Assembly: GCA_903875215.1 (NCBI GenBank) | Contig: CAIQVH010000017.1 | Coordinates: forward strand, 62,001 to 126,000 | Direction: 5' to 3' | DNA length: 64,000 bases | DNA from: an uncultured Anaerolineae bacterium | GTDB lineage: Bacteria; Chloroflexota; Anaerolineae; Anaerolineales; Villigracilaceae | Shown: positions 51,948-60,824 of the stretch, piece after piece | How the letters are laid out: every line of letters starts with the position of its first letter | How positions within the stretch are numbered: position 1 is the first letter of the stretch | Notes under the pieces: generated by a model | Seen by the model: only the letters and a program-made list of their open reading frames with translations | Told to the model about the DNA's origin: nothing | Database searches by the model: none | Program-made: the position numbers and the translations under genes

Positions 51948-52969
51948 TAGTGAGAGAGGCCCTGAGGGGATAACCGGCTTAATTGGCCGCCCAGCCAGCG
52001 CGAGAAGACCGGCGCGCCGCGGGAGTTGACATGCAGTGAATCGTACCAAAAGTCAGCCGGCAGGCTGTTGGACAGGTTAACGGTTCGCAAGAAAGGAATA
52101 TTGCGGGCGGCAAGATCAGTCTGCACCGGCTGGATAAAACGCTGTTCGTACCTTTGCGGCGTTTCAAGGTAGATTTGCCGGTAAGCTGGCTGGATCGGGG
52201 CTTCGACAAAGATGACAACCGTTTCGGGCTGGTTTTGGATGCTTTCAAAGCCCTGCCAGGCAGACTGGGCTGGAGAAAAATCCACAAATGCCGGAAAATT
52301 GACGGGCGGGTCGCGGAATTCTTGCAGTGGTGAAAAGCCCTGGCGCGTCAGCGCATGGTATTCCTGCAAGAATGGGGCGCGGTTTTCCGGGCGCAGCCAG
52401 TATTGCAGTGCCAGACGGTAGCGATAGCCGCCGGCATAATTGACCAGCCAGCCTTCCAGCGATGCCTGGCCCAGGTTTTGCCGCACCCAGGCAGTCTGCA
52501 AAAGCGGGGCAGTCAAATCGCCATATTCAATAGAAAAATCTCGCGCCGAAAGAACAATGATCAGTATATGGGGCTGATAGCGTCGGAGCAGGGCTCGGGC
52601 AATATCTCCGCCACTTGCCATGGTCAGCGCAGAAAGGCCAAAGTTGAAGCAATGCAGGGTCTGGCCGGTTTCCTGGGTATAGACCTGGTCAATGATCAAC
52701 GGGTCGAGGCCGCTGTTGGCCATTGAACTGCCCACGATGAGACAATCCAGCCGGCCATAACGGCGAATAAACTGTTCGAGATAGTGGGTTTTTAGATCGA
52801 ACTGAAAATTATCCGCGCCGACGCTGGGCGGGAGAAAATCTCCCAGCGGGGAACGCAGCAGGGCCTCTGCCAGGAGGCTCCAGAGCAAGATCAGCGCCAG
52901 GAAAGCCAACAGCCCGCGCATCAGCGGGCTGTGCAGGCTGGGGTGAGGGCGGCGAGAGGCAGGTTCCAC
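51947..52969 (-). CDS. SGNH-like membrane-anchored acyltransferase partner (DltD/AlgJ-like)
   Basis: 340 residues. One N-terminal transmembrane helix (LLAFLALILLWSLLAEALL) and a large extracytoplasmic domain. The SGNH nucleophile lies in CLIVGSSMANSGLDP, and the C-terminal Asp-His pair in YDSLHVNSRGAP. Paired with the MBOAT gene it should complete O-acylation of the secreted glycan. The start is a GTG at 52969; an internal ATG at 52921 (MRGLLAF) is an alternative that leaves only the helix. Neither has a clear ribosome-binding site. Confidence 0.8.
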   Translation of the reverse strand: MEPASRRPHPSLHSPLMRGLLAFLALILLWSLLAEALLRSPLGDFLPPSVGADNFQFDLKTHYLEQFIRRYGRLDCLIVGSSMANSGLDPLIIDQVYTQETGQTLHCFNFGLSALTMASGGDIARALLRRYQPHILIIVLSARDFSIEYGDLTAPLLQTAWVRQNLGQASLEGWLVNYAGGYRYRLALQYWLRPENRAPFLQEYHALTRQGFSPLQEFRDPPVNFPAFVDFSPAQSAWQGFESIQNQPETVVIFVEAPIQPAYRQIYLETPQRYEQRFIQPVQTDLAARNIPFLRTVNLSNSLPADFWYDSLHVNSRGAPVFSRWLGGQLSRLSPQGLSH

Positions 52970-52978
52970 AAGCGGCGG

Positions 52979-53713
52979 TTAAATTTCGTATCCCAGTTTG
53001 GCCAGCGCCGGCCCAAATCTCCCAGCCAGAGTGTGTTGTTCATCCGCGGAATAATGCTCACGGAAACGGCCCACCTGGCCTTTATAGAAGTGCGTGCCTT
53101 GCTGACCCTGCACCTGCCCTCCCGGGCGATACTGAGCCACCGCCGCCTGAACCGCTGGCGCCTGGGCATCGAGCCCAAGGAAATCCACCAGCCGGCGGGT
53201 TTCGGTCTCATAATTGCTGAGCAAATCCTCGTAACGGGCTGTGAGCACGCCGGGCACCCTGCGCCAGCGCAGACAGCCTTCCACGTATTCAGCAAAAAAA
53301 TCCATCGTTTTCTGAAAATCCGTCAGATGCGAGAAAGCATTCGGGCGGCCTTGCTTTTCCAGCACCCGTTTGCCATATTCATAAGCCGAAAGCATCGCAT
53401 CGCGCGGATCACGATAAATATACGTCGTACGCAGCAATCCGCCACGGATCAAGGCCTGCGCAGTCAGCGTCGGCGCGGAATGGGCTTTGATCACAAACGT
53501 ATGTCCGAGCAACGCCGGGCGCAGTACCAGCGCCAACCGGCGCAGACTCAACACCCCAATATTGCAATTGACCTCGGTTAGGATTTTTTCCAGGCCATAG
53601 CGGCTGCGAATCTCACGCGCTTCATCACAGCCTGTTGTCGCCATCAGGTCATGGACCAGGTTATAGTGCCAGCCGGAACCCGCGCGCGGCATCCCCACAG
53701 ATAAAACAATCAT
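52979..53713 (-). CDS. Sulfotransferase-family protein
   Basis: 244 residues. The N-terminal VLSVGMPRAGSGWHYN is a 5'-phosphosulfate-binding loop of PAPS-dependent enzymes, and YIYRDPRDAMLSAYEYGK is the 3'-phosphate-binding segment; ARYEDLLSNYETE follows as in cytosolic-type sulfotransferases. It probably places sulfate on a sugar of the glycan assembled by its operon. ATG at 53713 is 5 nt after the Wzy-like gene. Sulfated bacterial glycans are uncommon. No PAPS synthesis genes are in the window. Confidence 0.82.
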   Translation of the reverse strand: MIVLSVGMPRAGSGWHYNLVHDLMATTGCDEAREIRSRYGLEKILTEVNCNIGVLSLRRLALVLRPALLGHTFVIKAHSAPTLTAQALIRGGLLRTTYIYRDPRDAMLSAYEYGKRVLEKQGRPNAFSHLTDFQKTMDFFAEYVEGCLRWRRVPGVLTARYEDLLSNYETETRRLVDFLGLDAQAPAVQAAVAQYRPGGQVQGQQGTHFYKGQVGRFREHYSADEQHTLAGRFGPALAKLGYEI

Positions 53714-53718
53714 GCCTC

Positions 53719-55194
53719 TCACTCCTTCGGTTGAATTAAAGCCCCGGCGGCCCCAATCAGCAGGCCCAGGTTGATCCACATCTCGGGCATCGCCAGCGAA
53801 TCCTGCGAACCGCCCTGTAATAGCACCGCCGTAAAAGCAAACAACCCGGCAGTCCCCAGCCAGCGCGCCGCGCTGCCCGGCTGGCGCAGCAGCTCAAGCA
53901 CATCGGCCAGGGTTGAAAGGTAAAAAGCCACAAACAGCATAAAACCGACCAGCCCGGTCTCAGCCAACAAACGAACAAACAAATTTTTCGGGTTCGGAAA
54001 TTGCCCCGCATCCGGGCTCATCTGCTCCGCAATCTCAGGCACCCCCGAAAGCACCCAATCGGGCATAGACCGGTACATCCAAAAACCGCTCGCGCCCAGC
54101 CCTACCCCGGTCAACGGATGCTGCTGAAACGCTTCCAACGCCGAAACCGCATACGCCAGGCGCGGCCCCAGATACACCGAAACAAGATAATCGGGTAGAT
54201 TTTCCTTTTCCGAAGTAAAAAACCGGGCGATGTAGCCTTTATCGGCCAAGAAGAAACCGGCGCCCGCCAGCACAGAAACAGCCAGCAGGATTAACACCAT
54301 GCGACTCCCCGCAGCTTGCAGGCGCGCCCAACGGCCGGGCGCTACATCCGGGCCGAATCCTGCCCGAAACCACCCGAACCCGCTTCTCAACAACGCGCCG
54401 CCCGAAGCAAACAGCGTGATCGCGGCGGCCAAAACCGTCACCAGCAACCCCGAGCGAGAATAGGTCATCAACAGCGCCGCCAGCGCGCCCAAAAGCAGCC
54501 CTGCCTCTACCCAGGCACCCGAAAGACGCCATTTTTTCAAAAACCCGTCGAGCGGAAAAAGACTCTCACGAAAGCGCACCAGCAACCCGGCCACCAGCCA
54601 GGGCAAATACAACGTCACAATCTGGCCGGCCAGCCAGGACGGCTCGAAGGCAAACCCCGAAACCCGCTTGTTCTTGACCAGACCGCGCACCGAGAAACTC
54701 TGCTGAATCTGGTTGAGCAGGCTGCGGTAGCCATGGTTCAACCCGTAAAACTGGATCGCGCCCCAGGCGAGATGCAGAATCAGCCCCAGCAGCAGCCAGC
54801 GCGCCGAAAATTTCAAGTCGGCTTCTTCCTGGTTCATCCAAACGGCGGCCAGGAAAAAAGCCAGCCCAACCGCCAGGGTGACGAAGGCCCGCAATGCACG
54901 ATCCCAAACCTCCACGCCGCGCAATTCAAGCGGGGCCAGGAGCTGTCCCCAGGCCGAGGAAGCCAGCGCCACCAGCGCAAAAGCCGCCAGGATTGTCAGC
55001 TGGCCGGGCCAGGGGCGCGGAATTTGCCGGAGACGCAGGCGCACCAACAGGATGGGCAACAGCAGCGCCAACGGAATCAAGGCCAGAGGGCGCACATAAG
55101 TCCCGGAACCCACGAATGGCAGGTAACGGAAGCTGGTGACCGGTAGGGTCACCAGAGTCAGGGCCCAAAAAAAGCGCGAGAGACGTGGCAGCAT
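53719..55194 (-). CDS. O-antigen ligase/polymerase (Wzy)-like membrane protein
   Basis: 491 residues with about 11-12 transmembrane segments and one large extracytoplasmic loop (about 310-400). The loop contains YLGPRLAYAVSALEAFQQHPLTGVGLGASGFW, the characteristic HPLTGVGLG of the Wzy/WaaL superfamily. It should polymerise repeat units or ligate the finished chain outside the membrane. It is next to the Wzz-like gene, consistent with a chain-length-controlled polymer. Confidence 0.88.
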   Translation of the reverse strand: MLPRLSRFFWALTLVTLPVTSFRYLPFVGSGTYVRPLALIPLALLLPILLVRLRLRQIPRPWPGQLTILAAFALVALASSAWGQLLAPLELRGVEVWDRALRAFVTLAVGLAFFLAAVWMNQEEADLKFSARWLLLGLILHLAWGAIQFYGLNHGYRSLLNQIQQSFSVRGLVKNKRVSGFAFEPSWLAGQIVTLYLPWLVAGLLVRFRESLFPLDGFLKKWRLSGAWVEAGLLLGALAALLMTYSRSGLLVTVLAAAITLFASGGALLRSGFGWFRAGFGPDVAPGRWARLQAAGSRMVLILLAVSVLAGAGFFLADKGYIARFFTSEKENLPDYLVSVYLGPRLAYAVSALEAFQQHPLTGVGLGASGFWMYRSMPDWVLSGVPEIAEQMSPDAGQFPNPKNLFVRLLAETGLVGFMLFVAFYLSTLADVLELLRQPGSAARWLGTAGLFAFTAVLLQGGSQDSLAMPEMWINLGLLIGAAGALIQPKE

Positions 55195-55215
55195 GGTTGC
55201 AGTGGGGAGAAAACG

Positions 55216-55926
55216 TCAGGCTGGCTGACGCGGAGACAGCAATATGAGCAGGGCGCTGATGGCCAGGAAAATCGCGGCTCCAGCCAGCACATAAGTGCCC
55301 TGTCCAACCTTGCGGCTGACTGGCAGGGAGGAGGTCTGCACTTCGGAAAGCTGCAGTTGCGGGGTCAGGCCAAGCGCGGCGGGTTCCAGGGCGCTGACGC
55401 GAGCCAACAGGGCGGCGTCTTGCGGATTGGATTCGAGGGCGGTGCGGGCGGCGGAAAGAGTCAGGGCGCTGGCAACTCCAGCGCGGGTGCGTTCGGTAAA
55501 GGCTTTGGCCCAGGTGGCGGCCAGTGTGGAGGCCAGGTCGGCGTCGGCGTCGGTGGCGTAAAAGTGCCAGCCGCCATCCTGGGGTTGGCTGAGTTCCAGT
55601 TTGGCGGTACGCAGCTCGGACAGGCTAAATCCGGTTCGGTCAGCCACCTGCTGCAGGGTGGTGTCTGCCCAGGCCACTTCTTCAAGTTTGCGGGTTTCAC
55701 GTTCGAGGAAGTAGAAAAGCTCCTTGTCCGAATCGACCGGCCAGGCCTGTTCGGCGTTGAAATCGACCACGACCGTGGCGCGGGCGCGATACTGGGGCGG
55801 GAAGACGTTGTAAACAGCCGCCCCCAACGCTCCGCCAATCAGCGCTCCAACCAACCAGAAACGCCAGGCGCGTAATAGGTGCAGGAAATCATCAAAACTG
55901 GGAGAGGTGAGAAGCCAGGTTTTCAT
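55216..55926 (-). CDS. Wzz-like polysaccharide co-polymerase
   Basis: 236 residues with one transmembrane helix at each end (WLVGALIGGALGAAVYNVFP and VLAGAAIFLAISALLILL) and a coiled, helical extracytoplasmic middle, the classic chain-length regulator topology. After the first helix comes the typical PPQYRARATVVVDF. No tyrosine kinase domain is fused or adjacent. It is located between the Wzy-like polymerase and glycosyltransferases of the same operon. Confidence 0.85.
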   Translation of the reverse strand: MKTWLLTSPSFDDFLHLLRAWRFWLVGALIGGALGAAVYNVFPPQYRARATVVVDFNAEQAWPVDSDKELFYFLERETRKLEEVAWADTTLQQVADRTGFSLSELRTAKLELSQPQDGGWHFYATDADADLASTLAATWAKAFTERTRAGVASALTLSAARTALESNPQDAALLARVSALEPAALGLTPQLQLSEVQTSSLPVSRKVGQGTYVLAGAAIFLAISALLILLSPRQPA

Positions 55927-55959
55927 AGGGCAGACCGCACTCCACGGCGGTGCTCGGGG

Positions 55960-56736
55960 CTAATCATATTTTTTCATGCGCCGCTGGCGCTGCCAGCGCA
56001 GCAGTGGGGCCACAAGCTGGCGCAGATAATATTTGGCTACCAACGGGGAAAAGAAGGAGCCGCCGTTACGGTAATGGACTTTGAGCATTTCTGGCCAGCA
56101 GCGGTCGTCGGCGGCCATGGTTTTGCTGGCCGATTGCAGCCGAAAGTTGGCCCAGGTCTGGTTGGGAAGATACGCGACAGGCGCAAGGCGGGCCAGGCGC
56201 ACCCACAGGTCGTAATCCATGGCAAAGTAAAAATCGGGGTCAAGCGGGCAAACTTGTTTCCACAGGCTGGCGCGGAAGAAAGCCGTCTGCTGGGGGATGT
56301 GGACATAACCGCGCCGCAGACGGGCATAATCGGTTTGGGCGGCGGGGAAACGCCCCAGCCAGCGGCCCTGCTCGTCAATGAAATTCGCGCCCGAATATAC
56401 CAACCCAACTTCGGGGTGTGCTTCCAGATATTTCACAGCTGCGGCAACCGCGCCGGGTTCGTAGGTGTCATCCGAGTTGATCCAGGCCAGGATCTCACCC
56501 GTGGCGCGTTCGAATCCTTTATTCAGGGCGTCGGTCTGGCCTTTGTCCCTTTCCGAGACCCACCAGGCCAGCCGGTCGGCATGGCGGGTAATGATCTCCA
56601 CCGAGCCGTCGGTCGAGCCGCCATCGACGATGATGTATTCCAGCCCGTCATGCTCCTGTTCCAGCACCGAGCGGATGGTGGCCTCGAGATAGCGGGCCTG
56701 GTTAAAGGATGGGGTGATAATCGAAACTGTGGTCAC
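55960..56736 (-). CDS. GT2-family glycosyltransferase
   Basis: 258-residue inverting GT-A enzyme. VSIITPSFNQARYLEATIRS starts the nucleotide-binding fold; VDGGSTDGS and WINSDDTYEPGA supply the acidic donor-binding residues; DYDLWVRLARLAP is typical of this subgroup. No membrane segment. Closely similar in layout to the GT2 at 58256-59209, suggesting a duplication within the operon. Confidence 0.92.
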   Translation of the reverse strand: MTTVSIITPSFNQARYLEATIRSVLEQEHDGLEYIIVDGGSTDGSVEIITRHADRLAWWVSERDKGQTDALNKGFERATGEILAWINSDDTYEPGAVAAAVKYLEAHPEVGLVYSGANFIDEQGRWLGRFPAAQTDYARLRRGYVHIPQQTAFFRASLWKQVCPLDPDFYFAMDYDLWVRLARLAPVAYLPNQTWANFRLQSASKTMAADDRCWPEMLKVHYRNGGSFFSPLVAKYYLRQLVAPLLRWQRQRRMKKYD

Positions 56737-56750
56737 GGGCTGAGTCCGGG

Positions 56751-58259
56751 TCAGGGAGTGCTGTTCTTGGGATGGGCCAGGTCAAAAATGACGTAGCCTT
56801 TGCCTTCTGCGTAGACCGGGTAGTTGGAATAGAGGACATCTTTCAGGTAAGCTTGGCGCTCCAATTCAGCCAGGTGCGTAACGACAAAAAAGCGCTTGCC
56901 CTCGATCATTTTTGGGAACTGGCCAGCCAGGTCAATATCGCGCCCGGCCAGGTCGCGCAGAACCAACATGCTTTCATCATACCACGCGACATTCGGCTGC
57001 CAGCCCCAGTAGGCCAGACGGCCGCCATAATCCTGCGCCAGGCTGACGACCGGGGTGGAAGTATGTCCCAGCACTTCGCCGATGCTCCATTGGTAGGCGG
57101 CATCCGGGCGATAGTCCTGGCGCACCAGCTCAACGCGCACTGTCCACATCTCCACAGCGACGACGGCCAGCAACCCCAGGGCGATCACTGCACGCGCCAG
57201 TCGTAAGTTTCGCAGCGCGGCGGCATGCTCAAAAAGGATTTCTGCCACAACCGCGAGCGAAAGCGCCAGAGTTGGCATCAGCAGCAGCTGGTAATAATCA
57301 TGTGAGGTGATGTGATAGGCAAAAGTCATTCCGTAGAGGAAATAACCGATCCACAACCCGGCCAGCAACGCAAACACCCGCCGCCGGGCGGCAAACATGC
57401 CAGCCAACCCCAACAAGACCAGGCTGAATCCGAACACCCCTTCCAGTTGATTCTTCCATTGCAGATAAAAGGCGGCAGTCGGCCATAGGTTGGGGAAAAA
57501 GCGAAAGTCAAATTGTCCGCCCAGATAGCCGGCAATCGCCACGCCATACAGCGTATAGAGCGCCACCGGCAGCACCGCGAGAAGCGCCACGACCCAGGTC
57601 TGCCGGTCTTTCAGCGCGGCGACCAGACCCCATTCGAGCACCAGTGCCATCGCCGCAACGCCCAGCGGAAACACGGCCACATTTTTGACGAAGATCGCCG
57701 CGCCGGTCAACAGCCCGGCGGTGAGCGCATAGCGCCACGAGCCATGCTCACGCCAGTTCCACATGCCCCACAGCGCAGCGCAAATCAGAGCCACCATCAG
57801 CGGGTCGGGTTGAAAGCTGCGACTGGCATAGACGCCAAAGGGCAGGAACAGGTAAAAAAGCAGGGCGATCAGCGCACCCCCAGCCCCGGTCATTTGTCGC
57901 GCCAGCAAAAACAGGAAAAGTCCGCCCACCAACCAGAATATGGAGGAATAAATGCGCGGAATTTCGAGATGCTCGCCAAACGCCCGGTAGGAAACAGCCA
58001 CCAGCGCTTCGAGCACCGGCGGTTCAATCACGGCGGTTTCCTGCCACTGCTGAATGGCAATTTCACGCTGCCAGGCTGGCAGCTCAGGCGAGAGCGCATA
58101 ATACATCCCGCGCGCCTTAAGCATCGAGAATAACTGCCGGCCGGGATTAAAATCCAGCGGCAAATCAGTCAAATCGACCATTCGCAGGCCAAAAGCCAGC
58201 ACAAAGGCCAGAGAAACGACAAACGTCAGGGTTTTACGAGATCCAGGGAACCAGGTCAT
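56751..58259 (-). CDS. GT39/ArnT-like membrane glycosyltransferase
   Basis: 502 residues, about 11 transmembrane segments. The first external loop has VDLTDLPLDFNPGRQLFSML and SRSFQPDPLMV-type acidic positions expected for lipid-phosphosugar transferases. A soluble ~110-residue C-terminal domain follows the last helix. It probably adds a sugar from a polyprenyl-phosphate donor on the outer side of the membrane. Its ATG overlaps the stop of the upstream GT2 gene (ATGA), so the two are translationally coupled. Confidence 0.8.
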   Translation of the reverse strand: MTWFPGSRKTLTFVVSLAFVLAFGLRMVDLTDLPLDFNPGRQLFSMLKARGMYYALSPELPAWQREIAIQQWQETAVIEPPVLEALVAVSYRAFGEHLEIPRIYSSIFWLVGGLFLFLLARQMTGAGGALIALLFYLFLPFGVYASRSFQPDPLMVALICAALWGMWNWREHGSWRYALTAGLLTGAAIFVKNVAVFPLGVAAMALVLEWGLVAALKDRQTWVVALLAVLPVALYTLYGVAIAGYLGGQFDFRFFPNLWPTAAFYLQWKNQLEGVFGFSLVLLGLAGMFAARRRVFALLAGLWIGYFLYGMTFAYHITSHDYYQLLLMPTLALSLAVVAEILFEHAAALRNLRLARAVIALGLLAVVAVEMWTVRVELVRQDYRPDAAYQWSIGEVLGHTSTPVVSLAQDYGGRLAYWGWQPNVAWYDESMLVLRDLAGRDIDLAGQFPKMIEGKRFFVVTHLAELERQAYLKDVLYSNYPVYAEGKGYVIFDLAHPKNSTP

Positions 58260-59209
58260 TTGAGAGGGGTCAATTCAGAGGGAGGATTGAGCCGGGTACG
58301 CAGGCGGTTGTAAACCGGGCGCAGGCGGGTTAATCCGAGCGGCGCAAGCAGTGCATACAGCACACGGTGAAATTCACGCAACACAACAAGTGGATTATAC
58401 CGGAAAGCGCGCGCATATGCCCTGAGCGCCTGCCCGTAAAAACCAGCATCCAGCAGGTAAAACGCGTCAAAACGGTTTGCGCCGCCCAAAATCCGGGTGC
58501 GCTGGGCAGCAAAAAGCGCAGTAAAATCCGGATCCGACTCCATCCAGTCCACAATCCGCCAGGCTTCGCGCCCAAAATCCGTCGGGCGGGCCAAATTTTT
58601 GGCTTCAGGATGATACCGTGCCGCGGCCAGCGGCTGCGGCAGGTAAACGACCGGGGCCAGGCGCGCCAGGCGCAGCCACAAGTGATGATCCAACAGACAG
58701 TGGAAACTCTCATCGAGCAGGCCGGCCTGCTCCAGCACTGCGCGGCGCATAAAAACCGCCGGCTGGCTGATAATGGAAAAGGCCATCAGGTCGCCCAGAT
58801 TGAGCTGACGGAAGCGCTGTTGATTGAAGACCCGGCCTTCCCCATCCACCGAAAGCACGTCACCATACACCAGCCCGGCCTGTGGATGCGCGCGAAAGGC
58901 TTCCACCGCCGCCCGGAAAGCTCCCGGCAAATAGAAATCATCCGAATTGATCCAGGCGACAATCTCTCCCCGCGTGCGCCGCAAGCCCTTATTGATGGCT
59001 TCTGCCTGGCCGCGATCTTTTTCCGAAACCCAACCCGCCAGCTGACCTGCATAGCGTCGGATGACATCCACACTCCCATCGGTTGACCCGCCATCGATCA
59101 CAAAATACTCCAGCGGAGCCGCATCCTGCCCCAACACCGAGCAGATCGTCTGCTCGAGATAGCGCACCTGGTGATAAGACGGGGTGACAATGCTGACGGT
59201 CAGAGTCAT
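58256..59209 (-). CDS. GT2-family glycosyltransferase
   Basis: 317 residues. LTVSIVTPSYHQVRYLEQTI, IDGGSTDGSVDVI and WINSDDFYLPGAF define the GT-A donor site; LDHHLWLRLARLAPV follows. The C-terminal ~70 residues are basic and amphipathic, as in membrane-associated glycosyltransferases. It overlaps both neighbours by 4 nt (DUF115 gene upstream, GT39-like gene downstream). Confidence 0.92.
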   Translation of the reverse strand: MTLTVSIVTPSYHQVRYLEQTICSVLGQDAAPLEYFVIDGGSTDGSVDVIRRYAGQLAGWVSEKDRGQAEAINKGLRRTRGEIVAWINSDDFYLPGAFRAAVEAFRAHPQAGLVYGDVLSVDGEGRVFNQQRFRQLNLGDLMAFSIISQPAVFMRRAVLEQAGLLDESFHCLLDHHLWLRLARLAPVVYLPQPLAAARYHPEAKNLARPTDFGREAWRIVDWMESDPDFTALFAAQRTRILGGANRFDAFYLLDAGFYGQALRAYARAFRYNPLVVLREFHRVLYALLAPLGLTRLRPVYNRLRTRLNPPSELTPLK

Positions 59210-60033
59210 GCCAGGCCTGGGAAGAGCGCGTTGTAATCTACTTTTTCAAAAATGGTCAACTTGCCGCCCAGCGTGGCATCCACCACCCGCCGGCCGGCGG
59301 CGCTGTAAGCCTGCCGCGCCATGCCATAAGCCAGCTCAGACGTCTCCAGGTCGGGCAGCTGCCAGCGGAAGCCGGCGCCAAAATAACGCGCGTCAAAGTG
59401 ATTGGGGTCATCGCCGGTGGAAACGACGGTGGTATTCGGCTTGCCGCGCGCCTCGTAGTTGTGATCCACACCGATCAAAATGGCTTCGCTGATGCCCATG
59501 TGGAAGGCCAGCTGCAAGGTGACGTAAGTGACCGTCGCGCCTTCCCAAACGCGCCCGCGCACATCGGGTGAGAAGCGCGGCGAGTCGTAGGCAGTGTAGA
59601 GGAAGGTGGGTAAATTGGTAGATTGGGAACCGGTAAATTGGTCTGGAGAAAAGAAGCGGCGCGAGCGCCAGGTCAGGAACTTGGGGATTTCGAGGGCAGC
59701 CAGGTCGCTGGCAGTCTGTTCTATGACCAGGTCGTTGACCACGCTCAGGTAGGTGGTATTGAAGCCCAGTTCGGGGAACATCAGGTAAATGCGGTTCATC
59801 CCAAAGGTGATTTCGCCTTTGAGTTTCTGCATGGGCGTATTTTTCAGGCTGGGGCCGTTGCCAATAATGAAGGCGCGCTTGCCTTTGTGGATGTCTTTCA
59901 GTGCAGCCAGCCGCCCGAGGGCCACGCGCCGCCAGGGATGCAGGTAGGCGGCCGGGAGTTGGGGCAGATCGCGCAGGCCAATATAGGCAGCGCGCAGGAA
60001 AGGCCAAAAGCGGGTGCTTTTAAGAGTCTGCAT
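59206..60033 (-). CDS. DUF115/MptE-like glycan protein
   Basis: 275 residues. AFIIGNGPSLKNTPMQKLKG around residue 55 is the phosphate-binding GNGPSL motif of the DUF115 family, which includes flagellin-glycosylation (Maf-type) and sialyltransferase-like proteins. GMNRIYLMF and LIGVDHNYEARGKPN support the assignment. With a CMP-sugar synthetase two genes away, it may transfer or handle a nonulosonate-type sugar. It overlaps the downstream GT2 gene by 4 nt. Confidence 0.78.
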   Translation of the reverse strand: MQTLKSTRFWPFLRAAYIGLRDLPQLPAAYLHPWRRVALGRLAALKDIHKGKRAFIIGNGPSLKNTPMQKLKGEITFGMNRIYLMFPELGFNTTYLSVVNDLVIEQTASDLAALEIPKFLTWRSRRFFSPDQFTGSQSTNLPTFLYTAYDSPRFSPDVRGRVWEGATVTYVTLQLAFHMGISEAILIGVDHNYEARGKPNTTVVSTGDDPNHFDARYFGAGFRWQLPDLETSELAYGMARQAYSAAGRRVVDATLGGKLTIFEKVDYNALFPGLA

Positions 60034-60038
60034 GTTCC

Positions 60039-60824
60039 TTATTCCGTGCTGAGACGCGCCGTTGCGCCGCCATCCACCACCAGCGCCTGGCCGGTCATGA
60101 AAGACGATTGTTCGCCATCTGCCAGGAAATAAATGGCGCTGGCAATTTCTTCGGGCTGGCCAACGCGCCCATTGACCGTTTTGCGGGCCAGATTATCCAG
60201 GCGCGATTGCATGTCACCCTGGCCAACATGCCCGCGACCCAGCCCGGCGCGCAACATGGGCGTATCCACTGCGCCCGGCAAAATGGCATTAACGCGAATA
60301 TTGTCCGGCGCAAATTCGATTGCCATGGCGCGCGTCAGCGCCAGCAGGCCGCCCTTGCTGGCGGCATACGCGGCAATATTGGCCGAAGTCTGGATGGCGT
60401 GCACGGAGGAAACATTCACGATCGCGCCACCGCCCGCCGCCTTGAACAGCGGATAAGTCAGCTTGGCAAACAAAAAAACCGAGCGCAAATTGGAAGCCAT
60501 CACGGCATCCCACTCTTCAACAGATGTCTCCACCAGCGGCTTGGCAACCTGTACTGCGGCATTATTGACCAGGGCATGCAGTGTGGAAGTCGAGGCGCGC
60601 GCCTGGATGAAAATCTGCTCCAGCACTTCGGGGTGAGAAATATCAGCCTGGATAAAATGCCCGCGGGCTGGAAATTCCCCGGCAAACGGGGCGCGATCCA
60701 CGCCGATGACATGCCAACCGCGGCTGGCAAAATATTCCAGCGTGGCGCGGCCAATGCCGCCCCCAACGCCGGTGATCAGGGCAGTTCTGGGAGATTCGGA
60801 ATTTGGAATTCGGGATTCGGTCAT
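60039..60824 (-). CDS. Short-chain dehydrogenase/reductase
   Basis: 261-residue classical SDR. Cofactor motif ITGVGGGIGRA, structural NNAA motif at 87-90, catalytic Ser140, Tyr153 and Lys157 (YAASK). The acidic residue after strand 2 (VIGVDRAPF) favours NAD(H). In this operon it probably oxidises or reduces a sugar or sugar-acid precursor. Its start overlaps the stop of the 2-hydroxyacid dehydrogenase gene (ATGA), hinting that the two act in sequence. Confidence 0.9.
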   Translation of the reverse strand: MTESRIPNSESPRTALITGVGGGIGRATLEYFASRGWHVIGVDRAPFAGEFPARGHFIQADISHPEVLEQIFIQARASTSTLHALVNNAAVQVAKPLVETSVEEWDAVMASNLRSVFLFAKLTYPLFKAAGGGAIVNVSSVHAIQTSANIAAYAASKGGLLALTRAMAIEFAPDNIRVNAILPGAVDTPMLRAGLGRGHVGQGDMQSRLDNLARKTVNGRVGQPEEIASAIYFLADGEQSSFMTGQALVVDGGATARLSTE

